The translations under genes and the position numbers were made by a program. This document shows, piece by piece, positions 45,316-54,442 of a stretch of DNA of 64,000 nt (its first letter is position 1; every line of letters begins with the position of its first letter). The notes under the pieces are model-generated. The model was given only the letters and a program-made list of their open reading frames with translations. It was not told where the DNA came from and did no database searches. The stretch is from Chryseobacterium sp. Leaf404 (GTDB taxonomy: Bacteria > Bacteroidota > Bacteroidia > Flavobacteriales > Weeksellaceae), in contig NZ_LMQM01000011.1 of assembly GCF_001424145.1 (NCBI RefSeq), positions 304,476 through 368,475 on the forward strand, in the 5' to 3' direction.

Positions 45316-46097
45316 TTGAAAAACATTTTTTGTAATTTAGATTACAGAAATACATCTGATATTTTTGAAAAGACTTTACGCTATTGCATTAGACAAAAAT
45401 TGATAAACGTATATTTCATGGGAATTTTAGCACTCGTTTTAATACTTATCATCATAATAATATTTTTTATATTAAAAATTCCCAAACTTTCAGGTTCAGA
45501 GAAAATAGTAATTGTAATATCAGTGTTGCTGCTGTGTGCAATCATTTCAGCGGTGTTTTTTATTACAGGCTTTGAGCGGGGAAGAGAGCTGGAAGAGGAA
45601 GAAGAACATTTTACGGCCAAAAAAAATCAGACACGGTAAAAAAAGAAGGCAGCCCACTCACAAAAGTTTCAGAAGAAAAAATGCCATCAGCCATTAATTT
45701 TAAGGAAAACAACGCAATTTTATTTGAAATTGAAGGTACTTATCAAGCGAAGAATGAAAAAGACTGCAAGATGAATCTGATTTTATACTACTACAAAAAT
45801 CAGCTTAAATATAAACTCAAAACCAAAACCCAGGAGTTCTCAAATGATGCTGAAATTGAATTGAATGAGGAAAAAAACGGTTATTACATCACCTTTAAAA
45901 ATATTGAATGGAGTGAATATCTCGGCGCTCTGGATAATGAAGGCGAACCCATCAGCAAAGATATTGAAGTGCCGGACATGGTTTCCGGTTCTCTGTATAA
46001 AGATCAGATAACCCTGCAGAATTACGGCAATTCGATGAACTATTATGTATTATTTGATGATTGTGATGAAAAATATATAGAATTGATCAGGAAGTAA
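45316..46097 (+). pseudogene. Membrane protein gene split at an A8 run
   Basis: The first frame (from TTG 45316 or ATG 45418) encodes two helices (GILALVLILIIIIIFFILK; IVIVISVLLLCAIISAVFFI) and an acidic stretch (ELEEEEEHF), ending at a TAA at 45639. One more A in the A8 run at 45619-45626 would join it to SDTVKKEGSPLTKVSEEKMP and the 139-residue soluble part from 45681 (MNLILYYYKNQLKYKLKTKT; SGSLYKDQITLQNYG). The joined protein would have about 260 residues. No family recognised. A weak hairpin follows at 46103-46124. Confidence 0.6.
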
Positions 46098-46102
46098 AAA
46101 TA

Positions 46103-46124
46103 TCCTGCAAAATTCAATGCAGGA
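46103..46124 (+). terminator. Weak stem-loop after the split membrane protein gene
   Basis: TCCTGCA and TGCAGGA pair around an eight-base loop, followed by an AT-rich but not T-pure stretch. Confidence 0.4.
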
Positions 46125-46238
46125 CATTTATATATGTAAACGGTTAGTTTTGAAACAAGCTTAATAATCTGAAAATATTAAATAAATCTTAATGGTTCAG
46201 TCTGAAATTCACTATTAACATTTCACTTTTAACATTTT

Positions 46239-48008
46239 TTAAATCGGGCTCACCAGTTCTAAAAACCAGTCTTTCACTTCGCCTTCCAGATGTGGCGTCA
46301 GTTTTTCTTCACAGGTTTTATGGTAGGCGTTCAGCCAGTTGATTTCATCCTGAGAAAGCAGTTCTTTCACGATATCATTTTTGAAAAACGGACAGAAAGT
46401 TAATGTTTCAAACTCGTAAAAAGTTCCGTGAATCGTGGTTTCAGATTCTTTTACGGCAATCAGATTTTCGTGACGGATTCCGTATTCACCTTCCAGATAA
46501 TATCCCGGTTCGTTAGACACAACCATTCCCACCAAAAGCTCCTGCGGATTCATATCTTTTCTGATATTTTGCGGGCCTTCATGCACGTTCATAAAACTCC
46601 CAACACCGTGACCAGTTCCGTGATTGTAATCTTTTGCATGCATCCACAACGGCAGTCTTGCAATCGCATCCAACTGAACACCTCTCGTTCCTTTCGGGAA
46701 TTTCACCATCGAAAGACGGATCATACCCTGTAAAACCAAAGTAGAATTAATTTTAAATTCCTCAGACACCGCTCCCAAGGCCAAAGTTCGGGTAATGTCC
46801 GTCGTTCCTTCCAAATACTGTCCACCGGAATCCACCAAAATACTCGCGTCACTCGTCACTTCTTTACTACCCTCGCTTTTTGCGGAATAATGCATCATCG
46901 CACCATTTTCTTTAAACCCGACGATGCTTCCGAAACTTTCACCCACAAAATTTTCACCTGCAGCACGGAAACTTTTCAGTTTTTCACCTATTGAATATTC
47001 GTTCATCGTTTCTTTGCCTGCACTGTGTGTTAACCAGTATAGAAATTTCACCATGGCAACACCATCTCTCACCATCACTTTTCTGAAACCTTCCAGCTCA
47101 GTCTCGTTCTTCTGAGCTTTCATCAGATTTCCGGGAACAGCCGCCTTCACAAATTCGTTTCCAACTTTCAAAGCTTCAAAAACCGACTGGTTGCTGTTCG
47201 GAGAAACTAAAACTCTTTCATTTTTTACAGTTCTCAGATGATTGTAAAACTCTTCGTAAGGCATCATTTTTACCCAAGCCTCATCCATTTGTTTTCTGGC
47301 CTCAACTTCCATTTTATCAAGGTCGGTAAAGAGAAATGCATCATTTTTAGTGATAATTACATATCCTAAAAATACAGGATTACTTTCTACATCGCTTCCT
47401 CTCAAATTCAGAGTCCAGGCCACATCATCCAAACTTGAAATAACGTGAACAGAAACTTCCTGCTCTTCCATTTTCTGGCGGATCGCAGAGAGTTTATCGT
47501 TAACAGACTTTCCTGCTCTCTCAACAGGATGCGTATAAATCGGATTTTTTGATGGCGTACCTCTTTCTTTCCAGACTTCTTTCAATAGAGGAAGATCCAC
47601 CAAAGTCAAATTTTTCGCACTAAGTTTTTGGTAAAGAAGTTCCCAGTTGGAATGTGAAGTTGCCAAAGCATTTACCGCCACTTTTCCGCCTGCCGGGATT
47701 TCAGAAATAATCCAGTCAATATAGTTTGGCGTTCCTTCCATCCCATCTTTGAACAGGTCGATTCCTGAACCAGCGAGTTCGATGGGAGCCTGAGTAAAAT
47801 ATCTTCCGTCCGTCCAGAGTCCCGCCTTACCTTTTGTAACTACCACAAAACCTGCAGAACCAAGAAAACCTGACAGCCAAGCTCTTTCCTGCCATTCTTC
47901 AGGCAAATATTCGCTCATGTGAGGGTCAGCAGAATAAACTATAAATGCATCGACATTATTTTTTTGCATTTCTTCACGAAGTGCAGCAACTTTTTCGCTA
48001 GAAGTCAT
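46239..48008 (-). CDS. Aminopeptidase P family (M24B) metallopeptidase
   Basis: A 589-residue protein with two creatinase-like N-domains and a C-terminal pita-bread catalytic domain. Metal ligands are visible: Asp in VDSGGQYLEGTTDITRT (about 402-413), His in GTGHGVGSFMNVHEGP (about 482) and Glu in SNEPGYY and GIRHENL. The three-domain length matches the long Xaa-Pro aminopeptidases (APP1 type). It removes N-terminal residues preceding proline, probably in the cytoplasm since no signal peptide is visible. It is transcribed alone. Confidence 0.92.
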   Translation of the reverse strand: MTSSEKVAALREEMQKNNVDAFIVYSADPHMSEYLPEEWQERAWLSGFLGSAGFVVVTKGKAGLWTDGRYFTQAPIELAGSGIDLFKDGMEGTPNYIDWIISEIPAGGKVAVNALATSHSNWELLYQKLSAKNLTLVDLPLLKEVWKERGTPSKNPIYTHPVERAGKSVNDKLSAIRQKMEEQEVSVHVISSLDDVAWTLNLRGSDVESNPVFLGYVIITKNDAFLFTDLDKMEVEARKQMDEAWVKMMPYEEFYNHLRTVKNERVLVSPNSNQSVFEALKVGNEFVKAAVPGNLMKAQKNETELEGFRKVMVRDGVAMVKFLYWLTHSAGKETMNEYSIGEKLKSFRAAGENFVGESFGSIVGFKENGAMMHYSAKSEGSKEVTSDASILVDSGGQYLEGTTDITRTLALGAVSEEFKINSTLVLQGMIRLSMVKFPKGTRGVQLDAIARLPLWMHAKDYNHGTGHGVGSFMNVHEGPQNIRKDMNPQELLVGMVVSNEPGYYLEGEYGIRHENLIAVKESETTIHGTFYEFETLTFCPFFKNDIVKELLSQDEINWLNAYHKTCEEKLTPHLEGEVKDWFLELVSPI

Positions 48009-48140
48009 CTTTTATCAATTTTAAAAACGTGAAGTTACGGATTTTTGGGATTAAAATGTGGAATTTTGGTACGGGATGCGAGTTTCGGGATGCGTGTTTA
48101 TACTTGTATCTAACTCCGACCTACCATCTCCCACCTCCAC

Positions 48141-48178
48141 TCTTCCCTCCCTTCTGTACTCTTCCCTCCCTTCTGTAC
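48141..48178. repeat. Two tandem copies of a 19-base unit
   Basis: TCTTCCCTCCCTTCTGTAC occurs twice head to tail with a decayed third copy after it. The strand is almost purely pyrimidine. It lies in the leader region of the DUF6526 gene. Confidence 0.85.
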
Positions 48179-48249
48179 TCTTTCCTCTCCTATCTCCTAA
48201 AACCTACCACACAAATTCACTTTGGAAAGATTATTGTAATGTTAAATTT

Positions 48250-48687
48250 ATGAAAACGCAGAATTACCAGAATCACCGAAAATTTTATGCTCCTCATCAC
48301 TTCATTTATCTCCCTTTAGTAATTTTTTTACAGGGATATGGGGTTTATAAAGTTTTCGGTGATTCTGATAATCATCTTTTATGGATTTTATTTTCCATCA
48401 TTATATTTCTGATTTTATATTTAGCAGTAATGGTTCGGCAACATTATGCCCTCGGACTTCAAAACAGATTGGTGAGACTGGAATTTAAGCAGAGATATTT
48501 TGAAATCTTCAATAAAAGGTCTGATGAAGTGGAAGCAAAATTAAACTTTGGTCAGATTGCAGCTCTGAGATTCGCTTATGACGATGAATTTAAAATTCTT
48601 TTAGATAAAGCACTACAGGAAAGGATTTCAGGCGACGAAATTAAAAAATCTGTAAAAAACTGGAGAGCAGATGAGCAGAGGATTTGA
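48250..48687 (+). CDS. DUF6526 membrane protein
   Basis: I choose the ATG at 48250 (MKTQNYQNHRKFYAPHHF), giving 145 residues. The frame continues upstream only through the pyrimidine-rich tandem repeat, which would add an unlikely Pro/Ser/Leu N-terminus. Two adjacent helices (about 19-36 and 45-63) precede a basic cytoplasmic part rich in Arg/Lys/Glu. The opening and the two-helix hairpin match DUF6526, a Bacteroidota family without known function. Confidence 0.75.
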   Translation: MKTQNYQNHRKFYAPHHFIYLPLVIFLQGYGVYKVFGDSDNHLLWILFSIIIFLILYLAVMVRQHYALGLQNRLVRLEFKQRYFEIFNKRSDEVEAKLNFGQIAALRFAYDDEFKILLDKALQERISGDEIKKSVKNWRADEQRI

Positions 48688-48780
48688 TTCTCCCACACGC
48701 TCCGAAATTTGAGATTTGAGATTTCAAACATTTAATAATATTCACCCAACAATACTATAAACATCAAAAATTAAATTATT

Positions 48781-48948
48781 ATGAAAAAGCTAAGTTTATT
48801 ATTCATGTCAATGTTCAGCTTGATGCTTTTAACAAGCTGCGAAGCTGTAGAAACGATTTTTAAAGCAGGAATGTGGTGGGGAATCATCGTTGTCGTAGGA
48901 ATTTTGGGAATTATCTTATGGTTATTCTCAAGGGGTAAAAACTCATAG
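48781..48948 (+). CDS. Small lipoprotein with one membrane helix
   Basis: A 55-residue frame: signal sequence with lipobox LLTSC (Cys20), then EAVETIFKAGMW, then a second helix WGIIVVVGILGIILWLFS and a short basic end. An identical pattern is, from memory, frequent in Chryseobacterium as an unnamed small protein. It starts 93 bases after the DUF6526 stop and ends eight bases before the topoisomerase IB start, so it is probably cotranscribed with the latter. Function unknown. Confidence 0.65.
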   Translation: MKKLSLLFMSMFSLMLLTSCEAVETIFKAGMWWGIIVVVGILGIILWLFSRGKNS

Positions 48949-48956
48949 TTGATCGT

Positions 48957-50060
48957 ATGGAAAATTCAGATCTTGAAATTATTTCACATTTAAAACCTTC
49001 CAAGATCATCAAAATCATGAAAGATCCGGTGGCTTCTGCAAAGGCTGTAAATTTAATTTACACTTCCGATGCAGAGGCCTCCGGCATTATCCGGCGGAAG
49101 AGAGGGAAGAAATTTCAGTATTTCAAAGGCGATGAAAGAGTAAAAGACAAAGAAGAAATTAAACGAATCAACAGTTTGGTGATTCCGCCGGCATGGGAAA
49201 ATGTGTGGATTTGTGCTTTAGACAACGGTCATCTTCAGGCAACAGGTTTTGATGTGAAAAACAGAAAACAGTACCGGTATCATCCACTTTGGAGTGCACT
49301 TAGAAACCACACGAAATTTTACAGAATGCTTCAGTTTGGATATGCCCTGTCAGAAATCCGTCTACAGCTAGAGAAAGATTTGGCCTTAAGAAATTTCGAC
49401 AAAAGAAAAGTTTTAGCTTTGATTGTCAGCTTAATGCAACGCACTAATATCCGTATCGGAAATAACATTTATGAAAAACTTTACGGTTCTTTTGGACTGA
49501 CTACTTTAAAGGAAAAACACGTAAAAGTGGAAGGTCAGAAAATCAATTTTTCATTCAAAGGAAAAAAGGGCGTGATGCACAATGTCAATCTTAAAAGTAA
49601 AAGGCTGGCAAAACTCATTATGAAATGTAAGGAAATACCGGGTAAAGAACTTTTTCAATACATTGATGCTGAAGGGAACACGCATTCTGTAGATTCAGGA
49701 ATGGTGAATGATTATATTAAAGAATTGAGCGGCGAAGATTTTACGGCGAAAGATTTCAGAACCTGGTCCGGAACTGTAAATGCTCTGATCGCTTTCAAAG
49801 AAATAGGCTATGCTGAAAACAATACTCAATATAAAAAGAAAGTGAAAGCTGCCTTGGATATTGTTGCTGAACACTTAGGCAATACGAGCACGGTTTGCAG
49901 AAAATATTACGTACATCCTTTAGTCATCAATCTTTACGAAAATAATACGATTAAAAAATATCTGGATGAGCTTGAAATGATAGAAGAAAATGATGGAAAA
50001 GCTGGTTTGACACACGAGGAAAAATTAGTTTTGAAAATTCTGGAAACGGAGAAGATGTGA
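48957..50060 (+). CDS. DNA topoisomerase IB (poxvirus type)
   Basis: A 367-residue protein with the bacterial TopIB N-domain (YTSDAEASGIIRRKRGKKFQ; IPPAWENVWIC) and the tyrosine-recombinase-like catalytic domain. Catalytic residues fit: Arg in RTNIRIGN (about 160-167), Lys in the following beta-hairpin (LKEKHVKV), Arg in DFRTWSG (about 265) and the nucleophile Tyr in VCRKYYVHP (about 322). It relaxes supercoils through a 3'-phosphotyrosine bond. Such enzymes are scattered in bacteria and their cellular role is not settled. Confidence 0.9.
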   Translation: MENSDLEIISHLKPSKIIKIMKDPVASAKAVNLIYTSDAEASGIIRRKRGKKFQYFKGDERVKDKEEIKRINSLVIPPAWENVWICALDNGHLQATGFDVKNRKQYRYHPLWSALRNHTKFYRMLQFGYALSEIRLQLEKDLALRNFDKRKVLALIVSLMQRTNIRIGNNIYEKLYGSFGLTTLKEKHVKVEGQKINFSFKGKKGVMHNVNLKSKRLAKLIMKCKEIPGKELFQYIDAEGNTHSVDSGMVNDYIKELSGEDFTAKDFRTWSGTVNALIAFKEIGYAENNTQYKKKVKAALDIVAEHLGNTSTVCRKYYVHPLVINLYENNTIKKYLDELEMIEENDGKAGLTHEEKLVLKILETEKM

Positions 50061-50553
50061 ACAGGTGAATTGTGGATGTTTAATTCGCTTCGTTTGTCAA
50101 TTTTTTTAATTTTAAACATTTAAGAAAAATTGAACCATTAAGATTTTTTAGTTTATAAGATTTCTTAAGATTCAGATAAATCTGAATCAAGCGATCCGCT
50201 CAATTATGTATGCGGATATTTTCCTAAACCAATATAAAATTTCAATATTTCAATGATTAAATTTCGCAGAGATGCTTTCAGCATGATAAAACGACGTGAA
50301 ATTTAGAATTGCAATATCATCAACTCTAGTTAGAACAAATGGTGTAGATAGCTTAATAAAATCTTCAGATATTTCTTAAACCAACTTAAAAACTTCAAGA
50401 CCTTAATGGTTTAAAATTCACTATTCACTCGCAAAGCAAAATTCACAATTGCCCTTCTTATTTGCAAAGCAAAATTCACTATTCACATTTTTTCATCATA
50501 AATTTTAAAAGTTGTAAATTTGTAAAACAGCAAAATAAAACAATACAACTTAT
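50061..50553. other. Gene-free interval before the P5C dehydrogenase gene
   Basis: This 493-base AT-rich gap has no supported gene. GCAAAGCAAAATTCAC occurs twice (50431-50446 and 50464-50479). The -7 box TAAATTTG (50515-50522) lies 31 bases before the next ATG. Nothing else was recognised. Confidence 0.6.
50515..50522 (+). promoter_or_regulatory. -7 box of the P5C dehydrogenase gene
   Basis: TAAATTTG fits TAnnTTTG and predicts a leader of about 27 bases. No good -33 TTG is seen. Confidence 0.45.
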
Positions 50554-52179
50554 ATGTCAAAAGCAATTTCGCAAGTACCATTTGCAGTAAATGAGCCGGT
50601 AACTTCTTACGAACCGGGATCAAAGGAAGTAAAATCTCTTCTTGCAACGTACAAAAAAATGTGGGCAGAAAAGACAGAAATCCCAATGGTCATCAACGGA
50701 AAAGAAGTGAAAACAGGCGATACTGTTCATCTTCAGTCTCCTCAGGATCACAAACATGATTTCGGTTTTTATCATAAGGGGACGATGCAGCATGTGGATG
50801 ATGCCATCAACTCTGCTTTAGCAGCAAAACAGGCGTGGAATGACCTGGGATGGGAGCACCGTGCAGCCATTTTCTTAAAGGCAGCTGATCTTTTGGCAGG
50901 GCCTTACAGAGATGTAATCAATGCTGCAACCATGATTGGGCAGTCTAAAAATGTTCATCAGACTGAAATTGACGCAGCTTGTGAATTCATCGACTTCTTA
51001 AGATTCAATGTAGAATTTATGACTGAAATGTATTCTGAACAACCGATTTCTGACGCAGGAATCTGGAACAGAGTAGAATACAGACCATTGGAAGGATTCT
51101 GTTTTGCAGTTACACCTTTCAACTTTACAGCGATTTCCGGAAACTTACCTACATGTATGGCAATGCTTGGAAACGTGGTGGTTTGGAAGCCTTCAGACAA
51201 GCAGATCTATTCTGCAAAAGTGATCATGGATGTTTTAATCGAGGCCGGGCTTCCTGCAGGAGTGATCAACATGATTTTTACAGACGGTAAAGAAACTGCT
51301 GAAAAAGTGATGGCTCACAGAGATTTTGCCGGACTTCACTTTACAGGTTCTACCAAGGTTTTCCAGGGAATGTGGAAAATGATTGGTGACAATATTCACA
51401 ATTACAGAACGTACCCAAGAATTGTGGGAGAAACCGGCGGAAAAGATTTCGTAATCGCTCACCCTTCTGCAAACGTAGAAGCTGTTGCTACAGGTTTGGT
51501 AAGAGGTTCTTTCGAATATCAGGGACAGAAATGTTCTGCTGCTTCAAGAGCTTATATTCCTAAATCTCTTTGGCCAGATGTGAAAAAAGTAATGGAAACT
51601 CAGATCGCTTCAATTAAAGTAGGTTCGCCAGAAGATCCGTCAAACTTTGTGAATGCGGTAATCGATAAAAATTCTTTCGAAAAATGTAAAGGATATATTG
51701 ATAGAGCGAATGCTTCAAGTGTTGCAAACGTTGTAATAGGTGGAAAAACTGATGATTCTAAAGGTTGGTTTGTATATCCTACAGTTATTGAAACTACAGA
51801 TTCTCAGTACGAAAGCATGGTAGAAGAAATCTTCGGCCCGATTTTGTCTGTTTTCGTTTACGAAGATGAAGATTGGGCAGAAACTTTAAAAGTGGTAGAT
51901 TCTTCGTCTCCTTATTCATTAACAGGTTCAGTTTTCGCACAAGACAGATATGCGGTAAATGAAGCTTTCAAAGCACTGGAAAATGCATCTGGAAACTTCT
52001 ATATCAACGACAAACCAACTGGTGCAGTTGTGGGTCAACAGCCTTTTGGTGGAGGAAGAGCTTCAGGAACCAACGATAAGGCAGGTTCTAAAATGAACTT
52101 ACTTAGATGGACTTCCGTGAGATCAATAAAAGAAACTTTTGTTTCTCCTAAAGATTATAAATACCCTTATCTGGGATAA
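50554..52179 (+). CDS. pruA: L-glutamate gamma-semialdehyde (P5C) dehydrogenase
   Basis: A 541-residue aldehyde dehydrogenase. The catalytic Cys is in YQGQKCSAASRAY (about residue 325), the general-base Glu region is GETGGKDFV (about 291-299), and the NAD region GLHFTGSTKVFQG lies at about 261-273. Length and the C-terminal PFGGGRASGTNDKAG are typical of the stand-alone P5C dehydrogenase of Bacteroidota. It oxidises glutamate semialdehyde to glutamate in proline and arginine breakdown. No proline dehydrogenase gene is adjacent. It is monocistronic and followed by a terminator. Confidence 0.93.
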   Translation: MSKAISQVPFAVNEPVTSYEPGSKEVKSLLATYKKMWAEKTEIPMVINGKEVKTGDTVHLQSPQDHKHDFGFYHKGTMQHVDDAINSALAAKQAWNDLGWEHRAAIFLKAADLLAGPYRDVINAATMIGQSKNVHQTEIDAACEFIDFLRFNVEFMTEMYSEQPISDAGIWNRVEYRPLEGFCFAVTPFNFTAISGNLPTCMAMLGNVVVWKPSDKQIYSAKVIMDVLIEAGLPAGVINMIFTDGKETAEKVMAHRDFAGLHFTGSTKVFQGMWKMIGDNIHNYRTYPRIVGETGGKDFVIAHPSANVEAVATGLVRGSFEYQGQKCSAASRAYIPKSLWPDVKKVMETQIASIKVGSPEDPSNFVNAVIDKNSFEKCKGYIDRANASSVANVVIGGKTDDSKGWFVYPTVIETTDSQYESMVEEIFGPILSVFVYEDEDWAETLKVVDSSSPYSLTGSVFAQDRYAVNEAFKALENASGNFYINDKPTGAVVGQQPFGGGRASGTNDKAGSKMNLLRWTSVRSIKETFVSPKDYKYPYLG

Positions 52180-52221
52180 GTAATGAATAATGGGCAATGA
52201 GTAATTGTTCCTTTTAAATGT

Positions 52222-52250
52222 AAGCCTCGAAATTCTGGTTTTGAGGCTTT
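52222..52250 (+). terminator. Terminator of pruA
   Basis: AAGCCTC and GAGGCTT pair, with AAA/TTT extension toward the loop, followed by TCATTTT. Confidence 0.75.
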
Positions 52251-52389
52251 CATTTTGAATAAATTTAAAAATCATTAATGACTGAAGGTAATATTAACAA
52301 ACTTTAATGTTCTTTATCTTATTTTAAGATTTATTTCTAGTCAATTGGAATAATAATTGACATAAAACTATTACACCAAACAAAATATT

Positions 52390-52593
52390 ATGAAAAAGTT
52401 AATAATCGCATCAATCTTTGGATTTACAGTCACAGCTTGTGGAACTAAAGAAACTTCTACCAGCGGAACAGAAAGAGATTCTACTACAGTAGACAACACG
52501 CAGAGTATGTCTCCATCTACAATGGACAGTACAATGCAGTCCGCACCAGCTGATACTGCGGTAATGAAAACAGACTCAGCTTCAGTAAAGTAA
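52390..52593 (+). CDS. Small Ser/Thr-rich lipoprotein
   Basis: A 67-residue lipoprotein with lipobox VTAC (Cys17). The mature part has no predicted fold and is made of Ser, Thr, Asp and Met-Asp-Ser repeats (SMSPSTMDSTMQS). It resembles the next small lipoprotein in design but not in sequence. It has its own terminator. Such low-complexity surface lipoproteins are common in Flavobacteriia and their role is unknown. Confidence 0.68.
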   Translation: MKKLIIASIFGFTVTACGTKETSTSGTERDSTTVDNTQSMSPSTMDSTMQSAPADTAVMKTDSASVK

Positions 52594-52610
52594 ATTTTAT
52601 TCAAAAACCT

Positions 52611-52642
52611 AATCCTCAAATATTGTTTTGAGGATTTTTTTT
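52611..52642 (+). terminator. Terminator of the small lipoprotein gene
   Basis: AATCCTCAAA and TTTTGAGGATT form a stem followed by eight T. Confidence 0.85.
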
Positions 52643-52708
52643 GCGCTTTTACCAGATTATTTTACTGAAATTAGTTTATATTTGATTAATCAATCCAAAT
52701 AATTTAAA

Positions 52709-52963
52709 ATGAAAAATACAATCCTGAGTACTTTAACCCTACTCGCATTAGCAACAAGCTGTGCAGACAAAAAAGAAAACAGAGAAGAATTTAAAGAAAA
52801 TCACAACAAAGATTCTCTCAGAAACACATCGGGAGATAATGCTGTGAATAATTCCGAGCCTGTGAATTCTGCTGATTCTTCCAGATATAAAACAGACACA
52901 GCTCAAACTCCTACTAATTACAAAGACCTTCCGGTAAATAAGCAAGGCGGGGGAAGCCGTTAG
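52709..52963 (+). CDS. Small hydrophilic lipoprotein
   Basis: An 84-residue lipoprotein with lipobox ATSC (Cys18), then a Lys/Glu/Asn-rich disordered chain ending LPVNKQGGGSR. No family recognised. It follows another small lipoprotein on the same strand but after a terminator, so it is a separate unit; the downstream patatin gene starts 62 bases after the stop and could be cotranscribed. Confidence 0.62.
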   Translation: MKNTILSTLTLLALATSCADKKENREEFKENHNKDSLRNTSGDNAVNNSEPVNSADSSRYKTDTAQTPTNYKDLPVNKQGGGSR

Positions 52964-53024
52964 TTTTATTAAAATTTAACACTGAAATTAATTCTCTTAC
53001 AGCAGATATTCATAATTTTATATC

Positions 53025-53828
53025 ATGAATTCAGAAAAGACAGGATTAGTGCTGTCCGGCGGCGGAACCAAAGGAATTGCTCATGCAGGAGTTATAAAAT
53101 TTTTGAATGAAAAGAATATTAAAGTTGACATTCTTTCATGCTGCAGTGCAGGCTCAATCGTAGGCTGTCTCTACGCAATAGGAAAATCTCCTGAAGAAAT
53201 TTTAGACTTTTTTAATTCTGTCTATTTTTTCAACTGGAAGCATTTTGCGTTTAATCAACCTGGGTTGGTATCTTCAGGAATCTTCAGAAACTATCTGAAA
53301 CCTATTTTTAGTGACCTAAAAATAGGAGATTTAGAGAAAAAAGTAAAAATTGTTGCCACAGAACTGGTTTCTGGAACACAAAAAATTTTTGATGATGATT
53401 TTGAAATCGTAGATGCCATCATCGCCTCCTGCTCTATTCCGGGAATTACCACGCCATATATTATTGGCGGTGAAATGTATTGTGACGGTGGGGTTTTAAA
53501 CAATTTTCCGGCAGATATCATCCGGAATGAATGTGAGCATCTGATTGGCGTTTTTGTCTCACCACCCCATAATATGGAAATTAATGATCTCAAAACTATA
53601 AAAGCAATTGTATCAAGATCTTACGACCTTTTGTCATATCGGGTTGAAAAAATTAAATTTGATTATTGTGATTGGCTGATTACGTCTCAGGATTTCTCCA
53701 GCTACGGTACTTTTGAAAGAAAAAAAAACCGTCTGGAAGAGCTTTTCAACATTGGATACAAGTCTGCGGAAAACAGCTATGATCAGGTTTCGGATATTAA
53801 ACAAAATCCAGCAGACAGCACATTTTAA
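53025..53828 (+). CDS. Patatin-like phospholipase
   Basis: A 267-residue patatin-fold protein. The oxyanion-hole loop SGGGTKGIAHAG is at residues 11-22, the nucleophile is Ser41 in CCSAG, and the catalytic Asp154 is in DGGVLNNFP. The usual GxSxG has Cys for the first Gly (Cys39-Cys40-Ser41-Ala42-Gly43), the only departure from the family pattern. No signal peptide is visible, so it should be cytoplasmic, acting on membrane lipids or acyl esters; substrate unknown. A hairpin with AAAAAACC/GGTTTTTT follows at 53864-53900. Confidence 0.87.
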   Translation: MNSEKTGLVLSGGGTKGIAHAGVIKFLNEKNIKVDILSCCSAGSIVGCLYAIGKSPEEILDFFNSVYFFNWKHFAFNQPGLVSSGIFRNYLKPIFSDLKIGDLEKKVKIVATELVSGTQKIFDDDFEIVDAIIASCSIPGITTPYIIGGEMYCDGGVLNNFPADIIRNECEHLIGVFVSPPHNMEINDLKTIKAIVSRSYDLLSYRVEKIKFDYCDWLITSQDFSSYGTFERKKNRLEELFNIGYKSAENSYDQVSDIKQNPADSTF

Positions 53829-53863
53829 TATATATCTGACTGTAAAAGACTAAAATAGCAAAG

Positions 53864-53900
53864 AAAAAACCGGGTTATATTTTGTATGTTCAGGTTTTTT
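53864..53900 (+). terminator. Probable terminator of the patatin gene
   Basis: AAAAAACC and GGTTTTTT can pair across a 21-base loop, ending in a T run before the tssB leader. Confidence 0.5.
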
Positions 53901-53976
53901 CATAAATTTAAACTGTGGATTGGCAATTGATTTGCTGATTTCACCCAAAACCAAAAATCTCAAAATAAATAATAAT

Positions 53977-54423
53977 ATGGCAATGTTTAATTATGGCGTT
54001 GGCGGAAACGAAGTGAAAGTTGATGCCAATGAAGCAATCGCACAGATTCAGGAAAACAAATCTTTAATCGTGAGCCAGCTTACCACAGACGAATCTTACA
54101 CCCCGGAAATCGTAACCGGACTTAAAACGGTAGAAGATGTTTTCAGGCACTTCCAGCCTTCCGTTGAAGTGCAGCACGAAGATGCAGAAGGCAATTCTGT
54201 TGAAGAAGAATTCCGCTTTAAAAATCTCGCAGACTTTACCCCGAAAAATCTTGTTAACAACTCAGAATATCTTCAGAAACTGAGCATGGAGCAGGATCAG
54301 TACAACAAAATTGTACGTCAGCTGAAAACCAACAAAATCCTCAGAAATATGCTTGAAAACGAACAGTCAAGAGCAGCATTTTTAGAAGTTTTGAAAAATG
54401 TAGCTCAGGAACTTGAAAAATAA
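53977..54423 (+). CDS. tssB: Type VI secretion sheath small subunit TssB (subtype iii)
   Basis: From the ATG at 53977 (MAMFNYGVGGNEVKVDANEA) the protein is 148 residues; the 19 codons before it come from a non-coding leader. The sequence matches the small sheath subunit of Bacteroidota T6SS subtype iii, with EFRFKNLADFTPKNL (about 75-89) corresponding to the conserved VipA core and a helical end (LRNMLENEQSRAAFLEVL). TssB and TssC interlock to build the contractile tube around Hcp in the cytoplasm. The tssC gene begins 20 bases after the stop. Confidence 0.85.
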   Translation: MAMFNYGVGGNEVKVDANEAIAQIQENKSLIVSQLTTDESYTPEIVTGLKTVEDVFRHFQPSVEVQHEDAEGNSVEEEFRFKNLADFTPKNLVNNSEYLQKLSMEQDQYNKIVRQLKTNKILRNMLENEQSRAAFLEVLKNVAQELEK

Positions 54424-54442
54424 AAAAACACCGCAAAATATT

